From an uncultured Collinsella sp. (GTDB lineage Bacteria; Actinomycetota; Coriobacteriia; Coriobacteriales; Coriobacteriaceae), in the NCBI GenBank assembly GCA_900545555.1, contig UQZI01000003.1, positions 1 through 56,060 on the forward strand: DNA of 56,060 nucleotides. Direction: 5' to 3'. The notes under the pieces are model-generated. The model saw nothing but the letters and a program-made list of their open reading frames with translations, had not been told where the DNA came from and did no database searches. The translations under genes were made by a program, and so were the position numbers. Below, piece after piece: positions 32,174 through 40,594 of the stretch (position 1 is the first letter of the stretch; every line of letters begins with the position of its first letter).

Positions 32174-33474
32174 TCGTCCACCTCCTCTTGTGTGAGCGTC
32201 CCCGACCGCAGGCCTTCTGCGATAAACGGCGGCTCGCGGTCAAGCGTCCAGGTGCGCTCGGCGGCATCGAAGGTCACGTAGCGCTCAAGTTCCACGCCGC
32301 CCGATGCGGCGCGTCGCACCCCCGAATACGAGGAGACGAAACGCCTGCCATCGGCGTGGCGCTCGGACATCACGATGCCGTCGAGCGCCATGGCAATCTG
32401 CTCCTCGATGAGCTCGCTCGGCAGATCGATGCCATAACGTGCAAGCAACGTCAGGCGCACCACGGTCTCCTGTTCTGAACCCGCATGAAGTGTGGTGAGC
32501 GACCCGTCGTGGCCCGTGTTCATGGCCTGCAACATGTCGCAGCACTCAGCACCGCGCACCTCGCCCACCACGATGCGGTCGGGGCGCATGCGCAGGGCAT
32601 TGGTCACCAGGTCGCGGATCGTCACCGCGCCCTCGCCCTCAATTGAAGCCTCGCGCGCCTCTAGGCGCACCACGTGCGGATGATGCGCAAACTTGAGCTC
32701 GGCAGAGTCCTCGATCGTCACGATGCGCTCGCCGGTGGAAATCTCGCATGACAACGCGTTGAGCAGGGTGGTCTTACCAGATCCCGTGCCTCCCGCAACC
32801 GCCAGGTCCTGTCGCAGCGACACCGCGCACGACAGCAGCTGCGCATACCAAAGCGGCAGCGACCCCAGCCCCACAAGCTCGTCCAGCGAGCAGATGCGGT
32901 CCGAGAACTTTCGGATGGTGAGAATCGGTCCGTCAATCGCCACGGGCGGAATCACCGCGTTGACGCGATAGCCCGTTTTGAGGCGGGCGTTGACGATGGG
33001 GCTGCGCTCGTCGATACGACGGCCAAGTGGCGAGATGATGCGGTCGATAAGCACACGGATCTGCTCATCATCCTCAAACGCATGCTCGATGGGGTACAAG
33101 ACGCCGCCACGTTCAAAGAAAGCCGAGCGGCAGCCGTTGATCATGATCTCGGTAACGGTATCGTCCTCGATGAGCGGCTGCAACGGCCCCAAGCCCACCA
33201 CGTCATCCAAAATCTCGTCGATGATGGTCTCGCGCTCGGGCGTCGCGAGATCGGTCGGCTCCTCAACATTGAGCGCCGCCTCCACCGCGGGACGCAATTC
33301 CGAGCGGGCAAGTGCCGGGTCGATATAGGCGCTGATACGCGCCACTTCGTCGTAACCCATGCGGTCCATCACGGCGCGCTTGGTGCGTCGTTTCACCGCG
33401 CGGCGACGCCCCGCATCTACAGGCGCTGCCGCCGCTGCAGCGCCGGCAGCCTTAATCCTTGTTTGCAGGCTCAT
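32146..33474 (-). CDS. tadA: Tad pilus assembly ATPase TadA (CpaF)
   Basis: Hexameric secretion ATPase that powers pilin assembly, 442 residues. An N-terminal region (about 30-130) precedes the RecA-like domain with Walker A AGGTGSGKTT (about 227-236), the Asp box (TIEDSAELKF), Walker B (IVVGEVRG) and the His box (TGHDGSLTTLHA). The start shares ATGA with the upstream tadZ stop. It is classical CpaF/TadA and the clearest marker of the locus. Confidence 0.96.
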   Translation of the reverse strand: MSLQTRIKAAGAAAAAAPVDAGRRRAVKRRTKRAVMDRMGYDEVARISAYIDPALARSELRPAVEAALNVEEPTDLATPERETIIDEILDDVVGLGPLQPLIEDDTVTEIMINGCRSAFFERGGVLYPIEHAFEDDEQIRVLIDRIISPLGRRIDERSPIVNARLKTGYRVNAVIPPVAIDGPILTIRKFSDRICSLDELVGLGSLPLWYAQLLSCAVSLRQDLAVAGGTGSGKTTLLNALSCEISTGERIVTIEDSAELKFAHHPHVVRLEAREASIEGEGAVTIRDLVTNALRMRPDRIVVGEVRGAECCDMLQAMNTGHDGSLTTLHAGSEQETVVRLTLLARYGIDLPSELIEEQIAMALDGIVMSERHADGRRFVSSYSGVRRAASGGVELERYVTFDAAERTWTLDREPPFIAEGLRSGTLTQEEVDEWRSLCPSS

Positions 33475-35123
33475 CGCTGATCACCCTCGCGCGACCAGGG
33501 AAGGCGAATACGCGGGCGTTCAGTGCGCGTTGCACGGTCGGCGACCATATCGCTCCAAGGGCCGACGGCGCACCCCAGTTCCACGAGCATCTTGCGCGTG
33601 GCCTCGCGCACGCTGGTCGCAAAAGCGCTCGTCTGACCCACTGCCTCGTCAGCGCGTCCAAACGCCATGAGCGCGGCGAGATCCTGCCCGCCATCGGCGA
33701 TACGAATCTTGGAGCTCAACGCACAGGCAATCTCAAAGCGCATGGCGACGTCCTCGTCTGCCCCGCGCGCACCGAACCGGTTGAACACGGCGCTCATGCG
33801 CGTGCGCGGCACACCTACTCGACTTGCCAGTTCAATGACGCGCGACGCCGATGTCGCGGACGACACCGCCGCATCGCCAACGACCAGGCAACGGTCGCTC
33901 GCTACCACCGCAGCCGCCACGGCGTCGCCCCAAAAGACCGAGGTATCGATAAAGACCACGTCGGATTCGCGACGCAGAACATCAAGCAGTAGCTCCACCG
34001 GACGTGCCATGAGCTCGGCTTGCTCGGGAGCCGCAACGGGACCCCAGAGCGTAACGCCCGGCGCCACGCGCATCGAAGCGGCTACGATATCCGGCTCGGT
34101 GAGCGCGCCCGCCGTCGACGGCTCGATAAGTGTCGCCATATCGCGCGGGGCATCGACGCCTAACAAGTCGTAAAGGTTTCCAAACATCAGGTCCAGGTCG
34201 AGCACGGCGGCACGCAAGCCCAACAGCGACGATGTGTGTGCCATGGTGGCAACGATCGTCGACTTGCCGCAACCGCCCGAACCCGAAATGGCGCAGATGA
34301 CCGGAGCTCGATGCGGCGGAGCGGCAGCGTCTGCCGGCGGCATCGGAGGCGGCGGGGCGGGCGTCGGTGACAGCGTCCCCGTCTCCCCCGCCGCAACCAC
34401 ACGCTGCGTCCAAGCCGACATGGCAGCCTGTTCGGTCTGCGAGGCAGGCTCGTTCTGTGCAATCTGCTCATGCTGCATCGGCGACAACTCGCCGCACCCG
34501 GCAAAGCCCTCAACTTCGTCGAGTTCATCCGCCAGATTCACGCCGTGCACGTATCCCATATCTACAGCCGGGGAGTCGCCAGCATGCTGCGCCGGCCCTC
34601 CATCGTCATCGTATACAAGGGGGTTCCGGGGGCGCCGACCATGCTCGGCTTCCGCTTTTCCATAATCATCAACACGCGGGCCTCTTGTAGCGCGAGGCGC
34701 CCCGGGTTCCCTATCAACAAAAGCATCGGGCTCAATCGTCATGCGCCGATCGGAATCAACCGCTCCCTCGCCCGCGCGCCCGTTGCCGCATATACTGTGC
34801 GCAGCGATGACCTCGGTCGCCCCCGCGCGAAACAGCTCCTCGATATCCGACGGATCGAGCGCTTCTATCAACACGACCACGCGACTCACGCGGCCTTCGG
34901 CCGTCAGGCGCGCAACAGTCTTGCGCACATCTTCGGTATCAAACAGAGACGCCGCGATGATGGCAGCCCCGCGGCGCGACGGAAACGCCCGCGCCATGGA
35001 AACCAGCCCGTCCAGGTCACCCACGCGAAGCACCTGTGCACCCGCGTCACGGCCCTCGACTTCCCGCTGCAACAGCCCGTAATCGCCGCACGCGCAGCAC
35101 GCAAGCCAGATCGCCTTCATCAC
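33471..35123 (-). CDS. tadZ: TadZ/CpaE-like pilus localisation ATPase
   Basis: A 550-residue ParA-like protein that places Tad machinery at the cell pole in other bacteria. The N-terminal pseudo-receiver (about 1-115, VLRVGDLDGLVSMARAF) lacks a clear phosphoacceptor Asp. A long low-complexity linker (about 120-270, Pro/Ala/Asp-rich) joins it to the P-loop domain with an unusual Walker A, SGSGGCGKST (about 280-289), without the leading signature Lys of ParA, followed by AAVLDLDLMFGNL. The linker is longer than usual. It is coupled to cpaB (ATGA overlap) and to tadA. Confidence 0.85.
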   Translation of the reverse strand: MMKAIWLACCACGDYGLLQREVEGRDAGAQVLRVGDLDGLVSMARAFPSRRGAAIIAASLFDTEDVRKTVARLTAEGRVSRVVVLIEALDPSDIEELFRAGATEVIAAHSICGNGRAGEGAVDSDRRMTIEPDAFVDREPGAPRATRGPRVDDYGKAEAEHGRRPRNPLVYDDDGGPAQHAGDSPAVDMGYVHGVNLADELDEVEGFAGCGELSPMQHEQIAQNEPASQTEQAAMSAWTQRVVAAGETGTLSPTPAPPPPMPPADAAAPPHRAPVICAISGSGGCGKSTIVATMAHTSSLLGLRAAVLDLDLMFGNLYDLLGVDAPRDMATLIEPSTAGALTEPDIVAASMRVAPGVTLWGPVAAPEQAELMARPVELLLDVLRRESDVVFIDTSVFWGDAVAAAVVASDRCLVVGDAAVSSATSASRVIELASRVGVPRTRMSAVFNRFGARGADEDVAMRFEIACALSSKIRIADGGQDLAALMAFGRADEAVGQTSAFATSVREATRKMLVELGCAVGPWSDMVADRATRTERPRIRLPWSREGDQR

Positions 35124-35779
35124 TCGTCGCCTCCGCTCTTTTTGCCGCGCGCCGTGGCGGGAATCGTCAAGCTGACCGTTCCCTTGCCCGATGCCCCCAG
35201 CAGTTCCTTGACGTCTTCGGGGTCAGCCGCCAGCGTCACCCATTCGATCTTGCCCTCGCGCGTGGCACCGGAATCCTCACTGGTATCGATCACGTACGCG
35301 CCGCACAGCCGATCGGTTACTCCGTCTTTTTGCACATACACATCCACGTAGCTGCCCACGCCCGTAGCACCGCCGACCGAGTGCTCGGCATCGACCGCCA
35401 CCGAAACGGCGACCTTGCCCTTAGGCACCTCGAGCTTGTGGCTCTCGGCCTTGGTGTAGACATTGCAGATCACGGCGTTTTTGGGAATACGCGAAGTCGT
35501 CACGTCGCCGCGCACCTGGCGCAGCTCGGTCGCCGCGTCACGCGGCAGCAGACTCGTCAGCCATTCCTGGGTTATGACATTGGTCTCATCGAGGGTCTCG
35601 CCCACATCGATATCGCGCGCCGCGACGCATACCTCGACGCGATCGCCACCGTACTTGGCCAAGGTCTCAGCCTGGACCTGTTCGGCTTGCGAGCGGATCG
35701 ACGAGCCGTAAACCATGCAGAGCAGAGCAGCGAGCACGCCCGCGACCAGACTGATGGCGATGCGCTTGCTCTTGTTCAC
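35120..35779 (-). CDS. cpaB: CpaB/RcpC-like SAF-domain pilus protein
   Basis: First gene of the Tad operon; 219 residues from a GTG at 35779 behind GAGAGGAG. An N-terminal membrane helix (about 7-26) is followed by a SAF-like domain (VCVAARDIDVGETLDETNV, then VAVSVAVDAEHSVGG, a CpaB/RcpC region) and a Gly/Lys-rich tail. In secretin-bearing systems CpaB helps pilus exit; here, with no secretin gene, the role may be envelope or peptidoglycan anchoring. The stop overlaps tadZ. Confidence 0.85.
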   Translation of the reverse strand: MNKSKRIAISLVAGVLAALLCMVYGSSIRSQAEQVQAETLAKYGGDRVEVCVAARDIDVGETLDETNVITQEWLTSLLPRDAATELRQVRGDVTTSRIPKNAVICNVYTKAESHKLEVPKGKVAVSVAVDAEHSVGGATGVGSYVDVYVQKDGVTDRLCGAYVIDTSEDSGATREGKIEWVTLAADPEDVKELLGASGKGTVSLTIPATARGKKSGGDE

Positions 35780-35876
35780 GGCCGCTCCTCTCATGGCAGT
35801 GCCGGGCGAATGCCCGTACCACCATTGTCTGGGCGGTCAGAGTGCAAAGCGGCGCAATCGCAATCTTGGTTTTCGA

Positions 35877-35949
35877 TGTCAAACCAATCGCTGACCAAAA
35901 GCTGACCAGCCCGTCAAGCTCGTGGCAAGGTTTTGGTCAGCACGTCAGC
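35877..35949 (-). promoter_or_regulatory. TTGACA plus repeated GCTGACC motifs upstream of the Tad operon
   Basis: On the plus strand GCTGACC occurs at 35890-35896 and 35901-35907 (11 bp apart). Inverted copies are GGTCAGC (35935-35941) and the partial GTCAGC (35944-35949). The outer pair forms a perfect 11-bp inverted repeat (GCTGACCAAAA). A TTGACA (35877-35882, minus) is about 100 bases upstream of cpaB; no clear -10 is seen. Together they suggest an operator region controlling the pilus operon. Confidence 0.42.
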
Positions 35950-35980
35950 AAACTGCATGTTTCGAGGCTTTTCCGCAGCA

Positions 35981-36014
35981 AAAAAGCCGTCTCCCGAACA
36001 GTTGGGAGACGGCT
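35981..36014 (-). terminator. Terminator of rsgA
   Basis: AGCCGTCTCCC and GGGAGACGGCT form a perfect 11-bp stem with an 8-base loop; on the minus strand a T6 run follows. It lies 18 bases beyond the rsgA stop. Confidence 0.88.
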
Positions 36015-36031
36015 GTCATAGGAAAAATCAA

Positions 36032-37216
36032 TTACAGATGGACATCGGGATCGAGCATTTGAGCGCTCACGCGCATGGATGACGCCAGGTTTTGGAACGT
36101 TTCCAGACGCAGGCTGTCAATCTGCCCGGCGTCCTCGGCCTCGCGAACGGCGCAACCCGGCTCATGGGTATGCGTGCAATCGCCAAACCGGCACGCGCGC
36201 GATGCCTCGACAATCTCGGGGAAGGCGCGCGCCAGACCCCGCTCGTGACCCACGAGCGGTAGGCTGCGCAGGCCCGGGGCATCGGCGATCACACCGGCGT
36301 CGCCCGGCAGTGCCACCATCACGCGCGCGACCGTGGTGTGGCGACCCTGGTCGTCGCGTTCGCGCACACCGCCGGTCGCCAACGTATCGTGGCCCAGCAG
36401 TGCATTGAGCAGCGTCGACTTGCCGGCACCCGACTCGCCCAGAATCATGGCGCAGCTCCCGGCAGGCACGCAGGCACGGACCTCGTCCAGGCCGCGGCCC
36501 TCGGCAGAGGACGTCACGATCACGCGCACGTCCGGACCCACCAGGCGGCGCACGCGGTCCAAATCGCGCTCGAGCTCCTCGGCATCGCAGCGGTCAGCTT
36601 TGGTGAGCACCACCACCGGTTCGGCATCGCAGTCGAGCGCCAACACCAGCGAGCGCGCCACGCGGTCGAGCAGCACCTCACCGGCACCGAGCGCCTGCAC
36701 GACTAGCACGCTATCCACGTTGGAGCAGAGCACCTGGCGCTCTCCACGGGCACGGCCGCGCCAACGCTCAAAGCTCGTACGGCGCGGCAGCACGCACTCA
36801 ATCACGCCCATATCGTGCCCGGGAGCGCGGCGTACCGCCACACGGTCGCCCACGGCAGGCAGCAGGACCTCGTCCTCGCCGCGCGACTTGGCAAACCCCA
36901 CGGCATGCTCGGCGCGAAAGGTGTCGTCGGCAGTCGCCACCAGCGGAAACCCGCGATCCAAGCGCACCACGGCACCCAGCCGCATCTGCTCGGGCTCCTC
37001 GGCATGTGCGCAGAAATCATCAAAGGCAGTCTGCTGGGTTTCATCGACCGGCAGGTCATCAAACGCCGGAACGTCCTGCAGCGCGTCGAGCCCCGGCACG
37101 CTTGCCAGCAACTCCTCAGCAGATGCGGGAGCCTCGGTCGCGAGCTTCCGACGACGATCGCGCTTAGCCCGCGCCCCCGTCGTCTTTTTCTTCGCTTTAG
37201 CCTTAGCCTTGCCCAC
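36032..37216 (-). CDS. rsgA: Ribosome small subunit-dependent GTPase RsgA
   Basis: Circularly permuted GTPase that aids late 30S maturation; 394 residues from a GTG behind GGGAGG. The order is OB-fold, then G4 (VLTKADRC), G1 (GESGAGKST), the G2 region and G3 (DAPGLRS), then the zinc domain with Cys/His ligands in CRFGDCTHTHEPGC. The N-terminal KAKAKAKKKTTGARAKRDRRR is a basic ribosome-binding tail, and about 60 further residues precede the OB-fold, so the protein is longer than usual. The longer ORF start at 37300 lacks a ribosome site. Confidence 0.95.
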   Translation of the reverse strand: MGKAKAKAKKKTTGARAKRDRRRKLATEAPASAEELLASVPGLDALQDVPAFDDLPVDETQQTAFDDFCAHAEEPEQMRLGAVVRLDRGFPLVATADDTFRAEHAVGFAKSRGEDEVLLPAVGDRVAVRRAPGHDMGVIECVLPRRTSFERWRGRARGERQVLCSNVDSVLVVQALGAGEVLLDRVARSLVLALDCDAEPVVVLTKADRCDAEELERDLDRVRRLVGPDVRVIVTSSAEGRGLDEVRACVPAGSCAMILGESGAGKSTLLNALLGHDTLATGGVRERDDQGRHTTVARVMVALPGDAGVIADAPGLRSLPLVGHERGLARAFPEIVEASRACRFGDCTHTHEPGCAVREAEDAGQIDSLRLETFQNLASSMRVSAQMLDPDVHL

Positions 37217-37264
37217 AAGCGCCTCCCAGCACCATAAATCACAACTGAGCAGGTATTTTAAATC

Positions 37265-37298
37265 AAAAAGAGCTGGCCGGGCAAAGCCCGACCAGCTC
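37265..37298 (-). terminator. Terminator of the P-type ATPase transcript
   Basis: On the minus strand GAGCTGGTCGGGC pairs with GCCCGGCCAGCTC around TTT (one G-T pair) and is followed by TTTTT. It lies about 170 bases beyond the ATPase stop, so the transcript has a long 3' UTR. That UTR contains the hairpin GTTTTCTTCT/AGAAGAAAC (37376-37430) and no ORF. Confidence 0.85.
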
Positions 37299-37471
37299 AC
37301 AAACTTTCCCTCAGCCCTTTTTCATCCGCGCGGGAGAAAAGCCAGCAAGGATACCGTAGGGCCCGCCCCGGGAGTGTTTTCTTCTGAGCGATCCCGCAGC
37401 GCGAAGCGCGAGGACCAGCGAAGAAGAAACCCCGCAGGCGGTCGGGCCGGTGAGAAGGATGGCCTTTCGAC

Positions 37472-40153
37472 CTACTCCTCTTCGACCGCGCGCATGATCG
37501 CCTTGTAGATCTCCATCAGCGGGATGATCAGGAAGGCCAGGCCCAGCGCGGCAAGAACGCCCTTGAGCTCAAGCGTCACAGGACCAAAGAACATCTCGGC
37601 AAGCGTCGGCTGCACGGTCACGATCACCGTCAGCACCAGTGCCAGCGCGGCGGAAGCCCACAGCCACTTGTTCTGCTTCTTCATGGTGAACAGCGACGCA
37701 CGACGGCTGCGCATATTGAAGCAGTGGAAAATCTCGACCATGTTGAGCGTGATGAACGCCATCATCACGCCTTCCTCGTCGGCATTGCCGGCGATCATAT
37801 CGGCGATGTGGATGTAGCCCATGTCAAAGTACACGCCCACAAAGAAGCTCGCCAGCACCAGCACGGTGATGATTAGGCCCTGGACCACACAGTCCAGGCC
37901 CATATTGCCGGCAAAGACACCGTCCTTGGCGTTGCGCGGCTTGCGCTTCATGATGTCGCCCTCGGCATCCTCCATGCCCAGCGCGAGCGCGGGGAAGCAG
38001 TCGGTGACCAGGTTCACCCACAGCAGCTGCACCGGCTGGAAGATGGTAAAGCCGATGAGCGTGGCGATAAACACCGAGAAGACCTCGGCAAGGTTGGCCG
38101 AAAGCAGGAACTGGATGACCTTGCGGATGTTGTCGTAGATGCGACGGCCCTCTTCGCAGGCACCGATGATGGTGGCGAAGTTGTCGTCGGCAAGCACCAT
38201 GTCGGCGACGTTCTTGGTGACGTCGGTACCGGTGATGCCCATGCCCACGCCGATGTCGGCGCGCTTGATGGATGGGGCGTCGTTGACGCCGTCGCCCGTC
38301 ATGGCCACGATCTGGTCGCGCGACTTCCAAGCCTCGACGATGCGGGTCTTGTGCTCGGGCTGGACACGGGCGTACACGCCATAATCCTCGATGTGCGCGT
38401 CGAGCTCCTCGTCGCTCATGCGGTCGAGGTCGGCACCGGTGATAGCCTGACTGCGATCGGCGACGATGCCCAGCTGCTTGGCGATGGCCACGGCGGTGTC
38501 GATGTGGTCGCCCGTGATCATGACGGTGCGGATACCGGCATCGTGGGCCTCACGAATGGCGTCGGCGACCTCGGGGCGGACCGGGTCAATCATGCCGGAC
38601 AGGCCGCAGAAGACCAGGTCGTGCTCGAGCGCAGCGGGGCTGCAGTCGCTCGGGACCTCGGTGTAGGTGCGGCTTGCCAGCGCCAGCACGCGCAGAGCCT
38701 CGTCGGCCATGGCCTTGTTGGCGGCCACGAGCTCGGCGCGACGCTCCTCGGTCAGGGGGACGACCTTATCGCCCTCGTAGATATGGGTGCACAGGCCGAT
38801 CACCACGTCGGGCGCGCCCTTGGTGTACTGCTCATACTCGCCGTCCAGGGTCTCGACGACCACGGACATCATCTTGCGGCCCGAGTCGAACGGGGCCTCG
38901 CCCACGCGCGGGTGCTCGGCAGTCAGGCCAGTAAGACCAGCCTTGCCGGCATCGTTGACGAGCGCGCACTCGGTCGGCTCGCCCACGGCCTCGCCCAGCT
39001 CCTCGTCCCACTGAGCATCGGAGCACAGCGCCATACCTGCCAGGAACTTCTCCTTAGGCGCAGCGAGCTCGTGCTTGACGACGGTCATCTTGTTCTGGGT
39101 GAGGGTACCGGTCTTGTCGGAGCAGATGGTCTGTGTGCAGCCAAGGGTCTCGACGGCGGAAAGCTTACGGATAATCGCTTGGCGCTTGGCCATTTTGGTC
39201 ACGCCGAGCGAAAGCACGATAGTCACGACGGCAACCAGGCCCTCGGGGATGGCGGCGACGGCAAGCGAGACAGCGACCATAAAGGTGTCGAGCAAGGCAG
39301 TCGGGTCGGTAAGGACGTTGCCCACGCCGTGGCGGATGATGTCGACGCCAAAGATGACGACGCAGATGACGATAACCATGATGGTGAGGATGCGGCTGAG
39401 CTCGGCAAGCTTCACCTGCAGCGGCGTGAGCTCTTCCTTGGCCTCGGCCAGGGCGCCGGCGATCTTACCCATCTCGGTATTCATGCCGGTGCCGACCACG
39501 ACGGCGCGGCCGCGGCCGTATACCACGGTGGAACCCATGTAGCACATGTTCTTGCGGTCGCCGAGCGGCACGTCGTCGGTACCGGCGGCGAGCTCGATCA
39601 CGTTGGCATGCTTCTCGACGGGCACGGACTCGCCGGTAAGGGCGGCCTCCTCGATCTTCATCGTGGCGCTCTCGAGCACGCGGCAGTCGGCCGGGACGGA
39701 GTCGCCCGCCTCGAGCATGATCACGTCACCGGGCACGAGCTCGGCGCTCGGCAGGTGCACGAGCTTGCCGTCGCGCAGCACCTTGGACTGCGCCGCGCTC
39801 ATCTCCTGCAGGGCCTCGAGAGCCTCCTCGCTTTTAGCCTCCTGGACCACGCCCAGCACCGAGTTGACGATAACGACGAACATGATGATGGCAACATCGG
39901 CAAAGTCGGGCTCGCCCTTGACCATGCCCGTGAGCGCACTGATGACGGCGGCAACGATCAGCATGATGACCATGGGGTCGGCCATCTGCTCAAAGAAGCG
40001 CTTCCACAACGGGGTCTTCTCGGCTTCCTCGAGCTTGTTAGGGCCTGTCTTGGCGAGGCGCGACGACGCCTCGTCGTTGCTCAGGCCGAGGTTCTCATCG
40101 ACACCCTGGTCGCTGAGTACCTCCGCCGCGGCGGACAGGTATTCCTTTTGCAT
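37472..40153 (-). CDS. Calcium-type P-type ATPase (PMCA/SERCA-like)
   Basis: An 893-residue P2-type cation pump that probably exports Ca2+. Motifs are TGES in the actuator domain (about 173), AAIPEGL in M4 (about 300), the phosphorylation site DKTGT (Asp346), TGDGVNDAPSIKRADIGVGMG in the P domain, and M6 NLVTDCFPALALG with the Ca-type Asn/Asp ligands. The cytoplasmic N-terminal domain (LAKTGPNKL) is typical. The start follows GGAGGGG, but that site can pair with CTCCTGGG upstream, so translation may be regulated by the leader RNA. Mn2+ is an alternative substrate. Confidence 0.9.
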   Translation of the reverse strand: MQKEYLSAAAEVLSDQGVDENLGLSNDEASSRLAKTGPNKLEEAEKTPLWKRFFEQMADPMVIMLIVAAVISALTGMVKGEPDFADVAIIMFVVIVNSVLGVVQEAKSEEALEALQEMSAAQSKVLRDGKLVHLPSAELVPGDVIMLEAGDSVPADCRVLESATMKIEEAALTGESVPVEKHANVIELAAGTDDVPLGDRKNMCYMGSTVVYGRGRAVVVGTGMNTEMGKIAGALAEAKEELTPLQVKLAELSRILTIMVIVICVVIFGVDIIRHGVGNVLTDPTALLDTFMVAVSLAVAAIPEGLVAVVTIVLSLGVTKMAKRQAIIRKLSAVETLGCTQTICSDKTGTLTQNKMTVVKHELAAPKEKFLAGMALCSDAQWDEELGEAVGEPTECALVNDAGKAGLTGLTAEHPRVGEAPFDSGRKMMSVVVETLDGEYEQYTKGAPDVVIGLCTHIYEGDKVVPLTEERRAELVAANKAMADEALRVLALASRTYTEVPSDCSPAALEHDLVFCGLSGMIDPVRPEVADAIREAHDAGIRTVMITGDHIDTAVAIAKQLGIVADRSQAITGADLDRMSDEELDAHIEDYGVYARVQPEHKTRIVEAWKSRDQIVAMTGDGVNDAPSIKRADIGVGMGITGTDVTKNVADMVLADDNFATIIGACEEGRRIYDNIRKVIQFLLSANLAEVFSVFIATLIGFTIFQPVQLLWVNLVTDCFPALALGMEDAEGDIMKRKPRNAKDGVFAGNMGLDCVVQGLIITVLVLASFFVGVYFDMGYIHIADMIAGNADEEGVMMAFITLNMVEIFHCFNMRSRRASLFTMKKQNKWLWASAALALVLTVIVTVQPTLAEMFFGPVTLELKGVLAALGLAFLIIPLMEIYKAIMRAVEEE

Positions 40154-40160
40154 ATAGAGT

Positions 40161-40266
40161 CCCCTCCTGGGATTCGGGCCACTCAGCAGATTGATGCCCG
40201 ATCATAATTCCCAGGAGAAGGGCAAGGGCTCATCAAGGCTGCCGTGCTGAGCGGCAGTTGATAGTG
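40161..40266 (-). ncRNA. Structured 5' leader of the P-type ATPase with complementary hairpin loops
   Basis: Minus-strand leader immediately before the ATPase start. Hairpin A: CTGCCG (40252-40257) and CGGCAG (40239-40244) hold the 7-nt loop CTCAGCA (40245-40251), extended by ATCAA/TTGAT. Hairpin B: CTCCTGGGA and TCCCAGGAG (40166-40217 region) plus CGGGC/GCCCG hold a 16-nt loop with TGCTGAG (40182-40188). This is an exact complement of loop A, so a kissing interaction is possible. The arm AGGAG is the ribosome site GGAGGGG, so hairpin B can hide it. It does not match the riboswitch consensus motifs I can recall. Confidence 0.6.
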
Positions 40267-40594
40267 GAGCTATGGTACCCCAAAGCGACGGGTCTAGCCA
40301 AAACAATCCATTTGGAAATAGGGTCCATTCGCAACGATGCAGACCGTGTGATGCTCAACATTGATAAAACGTTTTTTCTTCGGCGCATCATCGAACTAAA
40401 ATATCGCCCAGATAGCAGCGGTTAGAACGGTTGGTAAAGTTTTTGCATATACCGTTTTTCCGCAAAAAATGAACTTCTAAATCGGCGTACGGTCGATTTT
40501 TTGGGGTATTCGGTCGGCATTTCGTTATAATCATCTCAGTTTTATTTCTTATGGTTTATCTATCAGCGCAAGACGATGTCAGATGGAGGTCTGA
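40267..40594. other. Divergent intergenic region of the P-type ATPase and pyk
   Basis: About 330 bases with no gene. A TATAAT (40526-40531) serves pyk, with TTGGGG (40501-40506) 19 bases upstream as a poor -35. The pyk leader is about 60 bases and short of strong structure. The ATPase promoter must lie in the AT-rich part (about 40300-40480), where I cannot choose between several weak elements. Confidence 0.4.
40526..40531 (+). promoter_or_regulatory. -10 element of pyk
   Basis: A perfect TATAAT about 64 bases before the pyk ATG. The best -35 candidate, TTGGGG at 40501-40506, is 19 bases away, a little long. Confidence 0.55.

Noticed and set aside
40161..40310. yybP-ykoY (Mn2+) riboswitch before the P-type ATPase
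   Set aside because: The GGGGAGUAG-type core and its partner are not found; TTTGGGGTACC is only superficially similar. An Infernal search would decide.
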